A stretch of 9,363 nt of DNA from an uncultured cyanobacterium (GCA_947073895.1 CAMTNN010000045.1:1-9363), one strand, 5' to 3'. Shown: positions 1-7,257, counted from the stretch's first letter. Made by a program: numbers and translations. The notes: generated by a model from the letters alone, not told the origin.

Positions 1-585
1 TATCGGTGCTAAATCAATTTGCTGAATGATTTTATCGAAATCGCCCATCCCATTCATAAACACTTGACCGTTTTTGGAGATATTTATCTCAACCTTGTTT
101 TTGTATTTTACAAAAATTTCTTCATTATATCTGTCCGTCAAAAAATGATATCGCTGGTTAGATGAACCGCACCACGGACGAGAATAATCAACCTTTTCAA
201 TCTCAAAAGGCCCGTCAATTAGCAGGTCAATATTATCGAGCAAGAGTTTGTTTTTGTTTTCTTGCCTCAACTCTTCTAAATACCCGCCAGTAAAACACAG
301 AACTCCCAAATCTGCTTTTTGAACAGCTTGAGCAATTATCCCAAGAGCCTCAGCCTGTTCAAACGGCTCTCCGCCCAGGAAAGTAACACCCTCAATACCT
401 TTTTGTCTCAGAATATCATCAATAATCTCATTTACCCCCAAAAGATTTCCGCCTTTATGTGACCATGTGTGCACTGCCTGACAGCCTTTACAATGGTGTG
501 AACAACCCTGAGTCCAGATACAATATCTGGTTTCAGGCCCTTCAACCTGTGTTTTTTTTAAAATATTAAACACCCGCAGATTCAT
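1..585 (-). CDS. Radical SAM 4Fe-4S single-cluster protein, NrdG-like activating enzyme (3' end cut by window edge)
   Basis: My own translation of the minus strand from the ATG at 585-583 gives 195 uninterrupted codons to the window edge, so the C-terminus is missing. Residues 25-35 read TQGCSHHCKGC, the CxxxCxxC motif (C28, C32, C35) that binds the radical SAM 4Fe-4S cluster. GGEPF at 71-75 is the SAM-binding GGE motif. LLIDGPFE at 121-128 and SSNQR at 141-145 resemble the short NrdG-type group. That family activates glycyl-radical enzymes, classically anaerobic ribonucleotide reductase, by cleaving S-adenosylmethionine; the partner of this copy is not visible. The start overlaps the upstream stop as ATGA, a 4-nt overlap that suggests translational coupling. 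The family call is firm. The specific substrate is not, because the short family also includes uncharacterised maturases. Its position after two uncharacterised membrane proteins gives no further hint. Confidence 0.88.
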   Translation of the reverse strand, partial: MNLRVFNILKKTQVEGPETRYCIWTQGCSHHCKGCQAVHTWSHKGGNLLGVNEIIDDILRQKGIEGVTFLGGEPFEQAEALGIIAQAVQKADLGVLCFTGGYLEELRQENKNKLLLDNIDLLIDGPFEIEKVDYSRPWCGSSNQRYHFLTDRYNEEIFVKYKNKVEINISKNGQVFMNGMGDFDKIIQQIDLAPI

Positions 586-1118
586 AAATCAACACTTCTT
601 TCATCATTACGTTCGATTTTGACTTCTTCTTCTTTTACTTCTATTTTGATTGGTTCCTCTTCCGCTTCTAATACCGGAGGGACCGGAATTTCTTCCTTTG
701 GCATAGGAGGCGGAGCACTGAGGGGAGTTTGTACAAATTTTTCTACATATTGAATATCGTGCAATCTGCAAAGCGCAACCAAATGCTCATACTTTGTATT
801 CTTATCAAACAAGTCTCCAATTGCACCATAAAAATCACCTGTTTTATAAGAATCGCGAATTAAAAAAGTCCAATATCCTGTATTATTATAAGAAATCTTC
901 TCCTTAACTATACAGCGGTTTCTGGTTGGCTCAATCTTCACTAAGCAATAATCATTTTCATAACTTATACCATCTCTGGTCATCAATCTAAACGAAAAAC
1001 TTAAATCTATCTCTTGCTGTTCATTAGACAAACCTTGTTTTTCAAGCATTCTATTTGCAACATTTGCCATTCTTAAATATATTAAAACTATTGCTATAAT
1101 AAAATATACGATATACAT
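582..1118 (-). CDS. Uncharacterised membrane-anchored protein with acidic/proline-rich tail; paralogue of the next gene upstream
   Basis: I do not recognise a named family in this 178-aa protein. Residues 2-15 form one hydrophobic N-terminal segment (YIVYFIIAIVLIYL), followed by R16, R23 and K27. By the positive-inside rule the rest should be cytoplasmic. Residues about 36-135 form a compact alpha/beta-looking domain. Residues 132-148 are proline-rich and 150-170 alternate Glu/Lys with hydrophobics. The protein ends in DERSVDL. The N-terminus, the domain (shared landmarks NDYC near 55-58, YWTF at 82-85, a DLF near 102-104) and the tail all match the neighbouring 297-aa protein, which ends ERTLDL, so the two are paralogues. 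This copy lacks the helix-hairpin-helix of its sister. The ATG lies 3 nt after the upstream stop, with only a weak GGA-containing ribosome site, so coupled translation is likely. Confidence 0.8.
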   Translation of the reverse strand: MYIVYFIIAIVLIYLRMANVANRMLEKQGLSNEQQEIDLSFSFRLMTRDGISYENDYCLVKIEPTRNRCIVKEKISYNNTGYWTFLIRDSYKTGDFYGAIGDLFDKNTKYEHLVALCRLHDIQYVEKFVQTPLSAPPPMPKEEIPVPPVLEAEEEPIKIEVKEEEVKIERNDERSVDL

Positions 1119-1121
1119 CTA

Positions 1122-2015
1122 TTACAAATCCAAAGTTCTTTCGCTGCTACGTGTTATTTTTAAAGAACCTTTCATTTTATTTACACAAATTTTTGGTTTC
1201 AATTGTTTCATAACATTTGGTTTTAGTTTAACATAATTCAAAAAATCTTCAATATTTTTAAACCCGCCGATTTCTTCACGTTTTTTGATTATTTTCTTTG
1301 CAATTACTATACTAATACCCGGAAGCGCTGTCAACTCGGCTTCAGAAGAATTATTAATATCTATTTGTGTTGTAATTACATCTCCGTCAACTTTTGTTTC
1401 CAGCTTAGGTTTCGGAAGCTCAGGAGTTATTATATCCTCATAAATTGAAGCATGAAATCTTTCACAATCTGTTAACAAACCGTCATAGCTATGATTATAG
1501 TCAAAACTTAAACAAAACAAATTCCATAGCTCATTAATATCAAAAGTATTACTTGCTGTTACTCTGAAAGTTCTATACGGTTCATAAGAATCAGCCTTCT
1601 TCTCTGTACCTACAATTGTTTTCCCATCACATTTTAGCCTTAATGAACAATATTTATTAGAAAGAGTCAAATTTTTCCAGATATCTTTGTAAGGAGACAA
1701 AAAGACTTTAGCTCTTAATAAAACTTCTTTTCGCCTTACTGTAGCATCTTTCGTCTTCTCCCAATTCTTATATTTTCTATATCCCAAAATTGCAAAAGGG
1801 ATTAAAATCAAACCTACAATGGGCCTCCAAAAAAGAATTAAAACAATAATAAAAGCGACAATACCAAGTACAGGATCTTGAGGTGTTCTGCTATAATTAC
1901 CCGTCTCCATATCACGATAACGATATGGTTCATCATACCAGGCTCCGCGATTATAACTGTTATTACTGCGAATAACTGCAAATATTACCGCTATTATAAA
2001 GAATATTATTTCCAT
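1122..2015 (-). CDS. Two-TM membrane protein with C-terminal ComEA-like helix-hairpin-helix domain
   Basis: This is a 297-aa protein. Hydrophobic segments lie at residues 2-15 and about 49-77, joined by an aromatic- and acid-containing loop. Segment two is followed by a strongly basic stretch (79-105), which puts the C-terminal two thirds in the cytoplasm by the positive-inside rule. Residues about 105-205 match the domain of the adjacent 178-aa protein (NKYC at 120-123, YRTF at 147-150, LWNLF at 163-167). Residues 217-277 look like the tandem helix-hairpin-helix of ComEA: IDINNSSEAELTALPGI, then AKKIIKKREEIGGF, then LKPKI. Such modules usually bind DNA without sequence specificity. In ComEA they face the periplasm during DNA uptake; here the predicted side is opposite. 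The protein ends SSERTLDL, nearly the same tail as its paralogue. The ATG is 5 nt after the upstream stop with no strong Shine-Dalgarno. DNA binding is inference. Confidence 0.82.
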   Translation of the reverse strand: MEIIFFIIAVIFAVIRSNNSYNRGAWYDEPYRYRDMETGNYSRTPQDPVLGIVAFIIVLILFWRPIVGLILIPFAILGYRKYKNWEKTKDATVRRKEVLLRAKVFLSPYKDIWKNLTLSNKYCSLRLKCDGKTIVGTEKKADSYEPYRTFRVTASNTFDINELWNLFCLSFDYNHSYDGLLTDCERFHASIYEDIITPELPKPKLETKVDGDVITTQIDINNSSEAELTALPGISIVIAKKIIKKREEIGGFKNIEDFLNYVKLKPNVMKQLKPKICVNKMKGSLKITRSSERTLDL

Positions 2016-2020
2016 TTATT

Positions 2021-3487
2021 CTAAACTTTTCCGATAAATTTAATATTGTAATCACATACAAGTTCTTCATTTGCTAAAACAGTAATATCTGGAACGAATT
2101 CAGATAAAATAACAAAAATCATATGTCTTAAATCCATCGGTACAGCCAGAATAGGAGTATCTAGCTTCTTTGATTTTGCCATTTTATTAATACTTGCAGC
2201 TATTTTTTGAACATCAGCCGCATCAATCCTGATTATAGATTCATCTCCATCCTCATCAAAGAATCCTGCTACCAATTCAGCAGTCTCGTCAGATAGTTCC
2301 ATAACCTTAAGTTCACCATCCACTGCTAAATCCTTGATAATAAGTTTTGAAAAAGCCAATCTTACCTTATCTAACAAGTCTTCTTTTGTAGGTTCATTTG
2401 CGTAATCATTAATCTTTTCAAACAAATACACAATGTTTTTAACAGAAACTCTTTCTCTGATTAAACAAGTAAGCAAATATTTCAAATCAGCTGCTGTTAG
2501 AAAATCAGGTATAATATTATCAACAAGGAAAGAATTTTTCTCTAAAACAATCTCAACATACTTATTGATATCGTTATAATCCATAATATCAGAGACTTCT
2601 TTTATAGAAATATACTCAATAGCCTTAGCAATATATTCAGCAGCTGTCAAGCCTCTAAGCCAGAAATCATGAACTCTGTCTCTCGGAATCCATACAAGTT
2701 TTCTGCCCGTAATTTCGTCTACGATTACATAATCATCTTCTGTTACTTTGTAACCCTTGAGTTCATCTTTATAAAACACAACGTGTTCAGGGAAAACCAT
2801 AGTTCTAAAAACTTCCACATCATGAATCTTTATACTGAATTCATTTGAACCTAACTCATCACTGCTGTGAAAATGTATATGAGGAATTACATACCCCAAA
2901 CGTTCAGTTAATTCTTGTCTAACTTTAACTGTCTCAGATAAAAGTCCGTTCGTATTTTCCAAAGAAACAAGGTCTAAAATCTCTTCAGAAAGATTAACAG
3001 TGAATTTCTCTTCCTGAATAGTTGAATACATAGTTTCCGGAGAGATTTCGTTAACAAGTGCCTGTTTCAAAGACTCCAATTGTTTCAACTCATCAGACAT
3101 CTGGTTATTTAACCTATTTTTATCCTCAATTGAAAGATGTTCACTTTCAAGCTGAGACTTAATTCTCTTGATTCTATCTTTCTGATTTGAAATCTTTAAC
3201 TGAATTTCTTTACAAGATTCATAAGGACTGGTAGGTGCAGCAAGCATCTTTTCCATACGGTACTTGAAATTGGTAATATTAACAATATCGTCCAAATCAG
3301 TCTTATCTTCTTCCTGCTTTTCACGCATAAAAATACAGTTAAAATCAATTGATTTATCAGATTCAATCTCATGCATGGTGTACAAATCCCAACCCGCATC
3401 GGACATTTCATTTAACAAATCTTCCAATGCCTGTCTATCATCTGTAGGAACTGATTTAATTACATACTGCATCTTCTTTGCGTACAT
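2021..3487 (-). CDS. Soluble protein with FlhA/SctV (FHIPEP) cytoplasmic domain, N-terminal DUF4177-like domain and coiled coil
   Basis: A 488-aa protein when started at the ATG at 3487; a GTG at 3505 is possible but would overlap the upstream gene and include its Shine-Dalgarno. Residues 5-56 resemble DUF4177 (a strand, LNEM..AGWDLYTM, a strand). Residues about 88-148 are a charged helical, probably coiled-coil, region. Residues about 160-488 follow the C-terminal cytoplasmic domain of FlhA/SctV, the substrate-docking ring of flagellar and type III export gates. Landmarks are VRQELTERLGYVIPHIHF at 189-206, EFSIKIHDVEVFR at 216-228, VWIPRD at 265-270, LLTCLIRERVSVKNIVYLFE at 338-357, and a C-terminal VPDITVLANEEL. 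Authentic FlhA is about 690 aa with an N-terminal multi-TM half; I see no TM segment here. No other export-apparatus gene is in view. The FlhA_C similarity is recognised from motifs, not from a search; the role is unknown. Confidence 0.8.
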   Translation of the reverse strand: MYAKKMQYVIKSVPTDDRQALEDLLNEMSDAGWDLYTMHEIESDKSIDFNCIFMREKQEEDKTDLDDIVNITNFKYRMEKMLAAPTSPYESCKEIQLKISNQKDRIKRIKSQLESEHLSIEDKNRLNNQMSDELKQLESLKQALVNEISPETMYSTIQEEKFTVNLSEEILDLVSLENTNGLLSETVKVRQELTERLGYVIPHIHFHSSDELGSNEFSIKIHDVEVFRTMVFPEHVVFYKDELKGYKVTEDDYVIVDEITGRKLVWIPRDRVHDFWLRGLTAAEYIAKAIEYISIKEVSDIMDYNDINKYVEIVLEKNSFLVDNIIPDFLTAADLKYLLTCLIRERVSVKNIVYLFEKINDYANEPTKEDLLDKVRLAFSKLIIKDLAVDGELKVMELSDETAELVAGFFDEDGDESIIRIDAADVQKIAASINKMAKSKKLDTPILAVPMDLRHMIFVILSEFVPDITVLANEELVCDYNIKFIGKV

Positions 3488-3488
3488 G

Positions 3489-4808
3489 CTATCCCTCCTC
3501 AGCACGAATTATCTTATATATCATATTGCCATGAGCCGGTTTATCTTTTGCAATATCAAAAGCTTCATCACAATATCTCTGAGCAATTTTTGTTTTTTCT
3601 GGGTCATTTGAATAAATTGTATACAAAACATCACCTTCATTTACCCCTTGCCCGCTTTTTTTATTCAAATAAACACCTACACTGTAATCAATTGGATCAG
3701 TCTTTTTGTCTCTTCCTGCTCCCAATATTTTACAAGCATAAGCAATTTTGTAAGCATCTATATTATGAACATACCCGCTTTTCTTCGCTTGACATTCAAC
3801 TTTATACGCTGGTAAATCAAACAAATCGTAATTATCAACAATTTCAGGATTACCGCCTTGAGCAGCTATCAATTCTTTAAATTTTTCAAGAGCTTTACCA
3901 CTATGTACAAGTTCCTTCAAATAAGCTTTTGCAGCATTCTTGTCATGGTACATGCCTAATTGAACTAAAGCAATCGAAGCGAAAGAATAAGTTAGTTCCG
4001 CAACATCACCCTCTGTAATATTACCCTTCAAGAACTCAATAGATTCAATAATTTCTAAAGAATTACCGACTGCACGTCCTAAAGGTTCTTCCATAGAAGT
4101 AATTACGGCTGTAATAGATTTATTCAAAATACTTCCGATATTAACCATCAATTTCGAAAGCTCAACAGCATCCTCAGGAGTCTTCATAAACGCACCAGAA
4201 CCGTATTTAACATCCAGAATAATATTTTTAGCACCTGAAGCAATTTTTTTAGACACAACAGAAGATGCAATCAAAGGCATACTATCTACTGTAGCTGTAA
4301 CATCTCTAAGCGCATACAATTTACCATCAGCAGGAGTCAGGTTCTGAGTTTGAGAAGCAATTGCAACATTAATCTTCTTAACCTGTGCAATCAATTCGTC
4401 AATAGTAAGTTTAGTATTAAAATTCGGAATTGATTCTAATTTATCAATCGTACCGCCAGTGTGTCCCAAGCCCTTACCTGATAATTTTGCTACAGGCACA
4501 CCTGCAGCCGCAAGCAGCGGAATCAAAGTAATTGTAACCTTATCGCCAACACCACCTGTTGAATGCTTATCCACAATTGAATCAGTTAAATCACCAAAAT
4601 CGATAACTTCGCCTGATTTAATCATAGCTTCAGTTAAATATGCAGTTTCTTCCTCTGTTAAACCTTTAAAATAAACCGCCATTAACAAGGCTGAAATTTG
4701 GTAGTCAGGAGCACTCTCATCCATCAAAGAATCAATTAAGTAATTAATTTCTTCGCGGGTTAAAATACCACCCTGTTTTTTCTTTTCAATAAGGTCAACT
4801 ATTCTCAT
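3489..4808 (-). CDS. pdp: Pyrimidine-nucleoside phosphorylase
   Basis: A full-length 439-aa member of the nucleoside phosphorylase family II. It carries out reversible phosphorolysis of uridine, deoxyuridine or thymidine to the free base and (deoxy)ribose-1-phosphate in cytoplasmic pyrimidine salvage. Visible motifs are KHSTGGVGDK at 81-90 (phosphate loop, K81 and S83), SGKGLGHTGGTIDKLE at 110-125 (family signature, with Lys where Arg is common), R168 in LYALRD, S183 and K187 in ASSVVSKK (base contacts), and DVKYGSGAFMKT at 199-210. K108 sits where, as I recall, Bacillus PyNP has a Lys linked to 2'-OH tolerance and thymidine-specific enzymes have Met, so I favour the broad-specificity enzyme over DeoA. 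The ATG lies 3 nt after the ompH-like stop, and an AAGGTG-type ribosome site overlaps that gene's end. Its place between envelope and unknown genes is unusual. Confidence 0.95.
   Translation of the reverse strand: MRIVDLIEKKKQGGILTREEINYLIDSLMDESAPDYQISALLMAVYFKGLTEEETAYLTEAMIKSGEVIDFGDLTDSIVDKHSTGGVGDKVTITLIPLLAAAGVPVAKLSGKGLGHTGGTIDKLESIPNFNTKLTIDELIAQVKKINVAIASQTQNLTPADGKLYALRDVTATVDSMPLIASSVVSKKIASGAKNIILDVKYGSGAFMKTPEDAVELSKLMVNIGSILNKSITAVITSMEEPLGRAVGNSLEIIESIEFLKGNITEGDVAELTYSFASIALVQLGMYHDKNAAKAYLKELVHSGKALEKFKELIAAQGGNPEIVDNYDLFDLPAYKVECQAKKSGYVHNIDAYKIAYACKILGAGRDKKTDPIDYSVGVYLNKKSGQGVNEGDVLYTIYSNDPEKTKIAQRYCDEAFDIAKDKPAHGNMIYKIIRAEEG
3494..3499 (-). promoter_or_regulatory. Shine-Dalgarno (AGGAGG) that fixes the start of the FlhA_C-like gene
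   Basis: The minus strand reads GAGGAGGGATAGCATG: AGGAGG, 6 nt, then ATG at 3487. The site lies inside the last codons of the phosphorylase gene, whose TAG (3491-3489) ends 1 nt before the ATG. This argues against the GTG at 3505, which would place the ribosome site inside its own coding sequence. Confidence 0.85.
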
Positions 4809-4811
4809 CTT

Positions 4812-5261
4812 TTATTTTGCACCTTTCAATTTATTGATTACCATATCTGAAATATCAAGACCACCTACAAAAACACCTCTTTGGTCCATAACCGCATCAA
4901 GTTTTTGTTCTACCATAACAGTCTTTGCTGCTTCTCTGATTTTGTCATACACTTCTTTTTCACGTTTATTTTTCAAAGACACATAAGCAGCTTCTTTAGC
5001 CTTGAATTCAGCTGCTGTCTTTTCTTCAAAAGACTGTTTTTTCAACGGTGTATCAAGAGCCTTATATTCTTTTTCCTTATCAACAAGATATTGCTGCATT
5101 TCAAGCCCCTTAGCATCAACTTCTTTAGTTGCTTTTTTTGCATATTCAAAATTATCAAGAACTTTTGCATAATCAATATAGCCTACACCTGCTGCATTAG
5201 CTGCACCGGTCATTGCAATAATTGCAAGAGCTGTAAGAGCAATTTTAAATTTTTTCATCAT
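4812..5261 (-). CDS. OmpH/Skp-family periplasmic chaperone
   Basis: A 149-aa protein with a clear Sec signal peptide: MMKKFK, a hydrophobic core, and a probable signal peptidase I site after ANA at residue 23. The mature part opens with GVGYIDYAKVLDNFEYAKKA (25-44), the beta strand and first helix typical of the OmpH/Skp family. A long, highly charged helical region follows (about 44-120, rich in Lys and Glu), then a C-terminal LDAVMDQRGVFVGG...DMVINKL segment that returns to the head domain. Skp trimers hold unfolded outer-membrane barrels in the periplasm for delivery to BamA. The bamA-like gene lies 80 bp upstream on the same strand, the classical bamA-skp order. Two adjacent ATGs (5261 and 5258) both fit the AGGAGG site, 5 and 8 nt away, so the start is uncertain by one codon. 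Confidence 0.93.
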   Translation of the reverse strand: MMKKFKIALTALAIIAMTGAANAAGVGYIDYAKVLDNFEYAKKATKEVDAKGLEMQQYLVDKEKEYKALDTPLKKQSFEEKTAAEFKAKEAAYVSLKNKREKEVYDKIREAAKTVMVEQKLDAVMDQRGVFVGGLDISDMVINKLKGAK

Positions 5262-5266
5262 ATAAA

Positions 5267-5272
5267 CCTCCT
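5267..5272 (-). promoter_or_regulatory. Strong Shine-Dalgarno (AGGAGG) for the ompH-like gene
   Basis: The minus strand reads AGGAGGTTTATATGATG. The full AGGAGG consensus lies 5 nt before the first ATG and 8 nt before the second. It is one of only two perfect Shine-Dalgarno sites among the minus-strand starts, fitting strong independent initiation after the 80-nt gap behind bamA. Confidence 0.85.
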
Positions 5273-5341
5273 ATATATTTTTATTAGTTAACTTTAAACT
5301 TGTAGGCCCAATCCAAACCGGAATATATTTACCCCTTTACC

Positions 5342-7252
5342 CTAGTACATCATATCACCAGCGCCGAATGTGAAGTAACCGTTACGAGAACCTTTTGGTC
5401 CCGGATTTGTAAGAGGGAAACCATAATCAATTGATAATGGGCCAACACCCGGAATTGTAATCTTCAAACCAACACCGGCTGTGATTGCATGAATAGGTCT
5501 TTCATACAAAGTACTTGAGATAGTAGGATTGAACACTTTACCGGCATCAACCCAGAATGTCATTCTCAAATTATGTAAGAAATTAACCTTGAATCTATCA
5601 ACAAAAGGTAACGGAGTCGCTAACTCAGCAGAACCCATGATAAACGAAGTACCTGTACCTACACCGTTAACCTTATAACCTCTGATTGTGTAAGGGCCAC
5701 CCAATCTGTATGCCATAATTTCAGGCATATTGTCGCCATGAACTTTCAAACCGCCGCGACCTGTAAATGTCAAAGAAGATTTTTTCCCGACAGGAACATA
5801 TCTTTTTGCCATACCTAATAAACGACCATTAGTTTTACCAAATCCGTCCAATCCAAAAGCTTCTTCATATCTTGCTGATACAAGTGAACCGTGACGTGGG
5901 TTTACAGAAGTATCTCTTGAATCATAAGCAATACCTGGAGCAAGTCTTAAGAACAGCCCACCCTCAAGCTGATTAGCTCTGTCTGCAATATTTAAACCAA
6001 ATTTGTCATATAAATGTTTAATATTACCGTAATCACCTTCAGACAGATGAATATGTTCAACTCCCGTTGTAAATGTAGTTGAAAGATGCGGGTTAATTTT
6101 TAATCTATGTGCAACAGTACTTTCGATACCAATTCTGCGTTCAATTGCAAGCGGAATTTGATAACTACCTAAATCTCTGTAGTAAATCTTACTCATCAGG
6201 GAATTATCCGCATTTAAAAAGTGCGGTTCAAAAAAGCTTAGTTCCGCTTGATAATTCATGTGAGATTTGATTGATGAATCACTCATCAAGATACCCGAAC
6301 CGACAAGACCTGTCAATGAAACTCTCTGATTCATGCCACGGAAATTGTTGTCTGAAATACCTACAGAACCAAAAGCACCAGTAGCAGAATCCAGGCCCCC
6401 GCCTAATGAAATAGCAGCAGTTCGCTGTTCTTTCAGTTCAATTGTAATATCAAACTTATCAGGATCATCCTGTAAAACCTCAATCGTACGGTTAACGTCC
6501 TTGAATGCTTGAGTTGAATACAATCTAACTAAATCTTGTCTTAAAATATTTTCGTTATAAACAGTATCCGGTTCGGTCATAATATTACGTTCAACAACAA
6601 ACTCTTTTGTTTTCTCATTACCGGAAATTAAAATCTTATTAATCTTACCCTCTGTAATACTTAAATTAAGCACACCATCAGGATCGTCATAAATTGAGTC
6701 AATCTTTGATAATATATACCCTTTTGAATAGTAACAAGCATTGATTTTTTCCATCGCAGCATTAATATCAGCAATGTTTTGAGGCTTGCCTTTTAAAGGC
6801 AACAAATAAGCCATTAGCTCATCTGATGAAACAACAGTATTACCTTCAATTGTAAAATCAGTTACTGGAACATTTTCTTCAAGAATAATTTTCAAAGATA
6901 TTGTACCGTTTGAATTTTTAACAGGTATAGCCTTCATTCTTTCGGTAAAATATCCTAATTTATAAATAGTTTTTAAATCTTGCTGCATCAAGTCTTTATC
7001 GTACAAATCACCTTTTTGCAAGAACATTTTTTTTAAAATAAATTCGGGCTTAATAATATTTGCCCCCATGATTTCTATATCATTAATATAAGCAGTATTT
7101 GTATCAAAAGTATGCTCTTCTTCAAGCGGGGCTTCCATAATATCCCTGTCAGTAAGTTCTGTCTCCTCAGCAAAAGATACCGGTGACCACATTAATCCCA
7201 GTACAAAAGCCAATATTATGAAATTTTTATATATTCTAAAAAGACTTAGCAA
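5342..7252 (-). CDS. bamA: Omp85/BamA-family outer-membrane protein assembly factor with three POTRA domains
   Basis: A 636-aa protein. The N-terminus is basic then hydrophobic (about residues 1-28, ending VSFA before EETEL), a signal peptide. Three POTRA repeats follow at about 55-127, 131-201 and 204-275, each a strand-helix-helix-strand unit; the third opens INKILISGNEKTKEFVVER. The barrel begins near 279 and contains YDSRDTSVNPRHGSL (443-457) and the conserved loop-6 RGY at 524-526 in LGGPYTIRGY. BamA inserts beta-barrel proteins into the outer membrane. Three POTRAs match cyanobacterial Omp85 rather than the five of E. coli BamA; TamA also has three, but the neighbouring skp-like gene favours BamA. 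The start is an unusual TTG. It is the first codon after an in-frame TAG and has GGAGTG upstream. The protein ends GAGDMMY, with a terminal Tyr. Confidence 0.93.
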   Translation of the reverse strand: MLSLFRIYKNFIILAFVLGLMWSPVSFAEETELTDRDIMEAPLEEEHTFDTNTAYINDIEIMGANIIKPEFILKKMFLQKGDLYDKDLMQQDLKTIYKLGYFTERMKAIPVKNSNGTISLKIILEENVPVTDFTIEGNTVVSSDELMAYLLPLKGKPQNIADINAAMEKINACYYSKGYILSKIDSIYDDPDGVLNLSITEGKINKILISGNEKTKEFVVERNIMTEPDTVYNENILRQDLVRLYSTQAFKDVNRTIEVLQDDPDKFDITIELKEQRTAAISLGGGLDSATGAFGSVGISDNNFRGMNQRVSLTGLVGSGILMSDSSIKSHMNYQAELSFFEPHFLNADNSLMSKIYYRDLGSYQIPLAIERRIGIESTVAHRLKINPHLSTTFTTGVEHIHLSEGDYGNIKHLYDKFGLNIADRANQLEGGLFLRLAPGIAYDSRDTSVNPRHGSLVSARYEEAFGLDGFGKTNGRLLGMAKRYVPVGKKSSLTFTGRGGLKVHGDNMPEIMAYRLGGPYTIRGYKVNGVGTGTSFIMGSAELATPLPFVDRFKVNFLHNLRMTFWVDAGKVFNPTISSTLYERPIHAITAGVGLKITIPGVGPLSIDYGFPLTNPGPKGSRNGYFTFGAGDMMY

Positions 7253-7257
7253 CTATT

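Noticed and set aside
2021..3487. A functional flagellar or type III secretion locus
   Set aside because: Only the FlhA_C-like domain is present. There is no FlhB, FliPQR, ATPase, rod or hook gene in the window, and the TM half of FlhA is missing, so a complete apparatus cannot be claimed.
3488..3505. GTG at 3505 as the start of the FlhA_C-like gene
   Set aside because: It would overlap the phosphorylase by 17 nt and swallow the AGGAGG site, which is perfectly spaced for the ATG at 3487.
3264..3880. Two overlapping plus-strand frames of 110-115 codons
   Set aside because: Both lie antisense to the FlhA_C-like and phosphorylase genes, with low-complexity composition and no motif. The minus-strand genes are clearly the coding ones.
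4881..5291. 136-codon plus-strand frame rich in Phe and Cys
   Set aside because: It lies opposite the ompH-like gene. Its Phe/Cys composition is what Lys/Glu codons give when read in reverse; it has no ribosome site or recognisable motif.
5262..5341. Internal promoter or terminator in the bamA-ompH gap
   Set aside because: I found no hairpin followed by a T-run and only poor -35/-10 matches. An AGTTAACT palindrome is too short to mean anything. The strong ribosome site is the only clear element.
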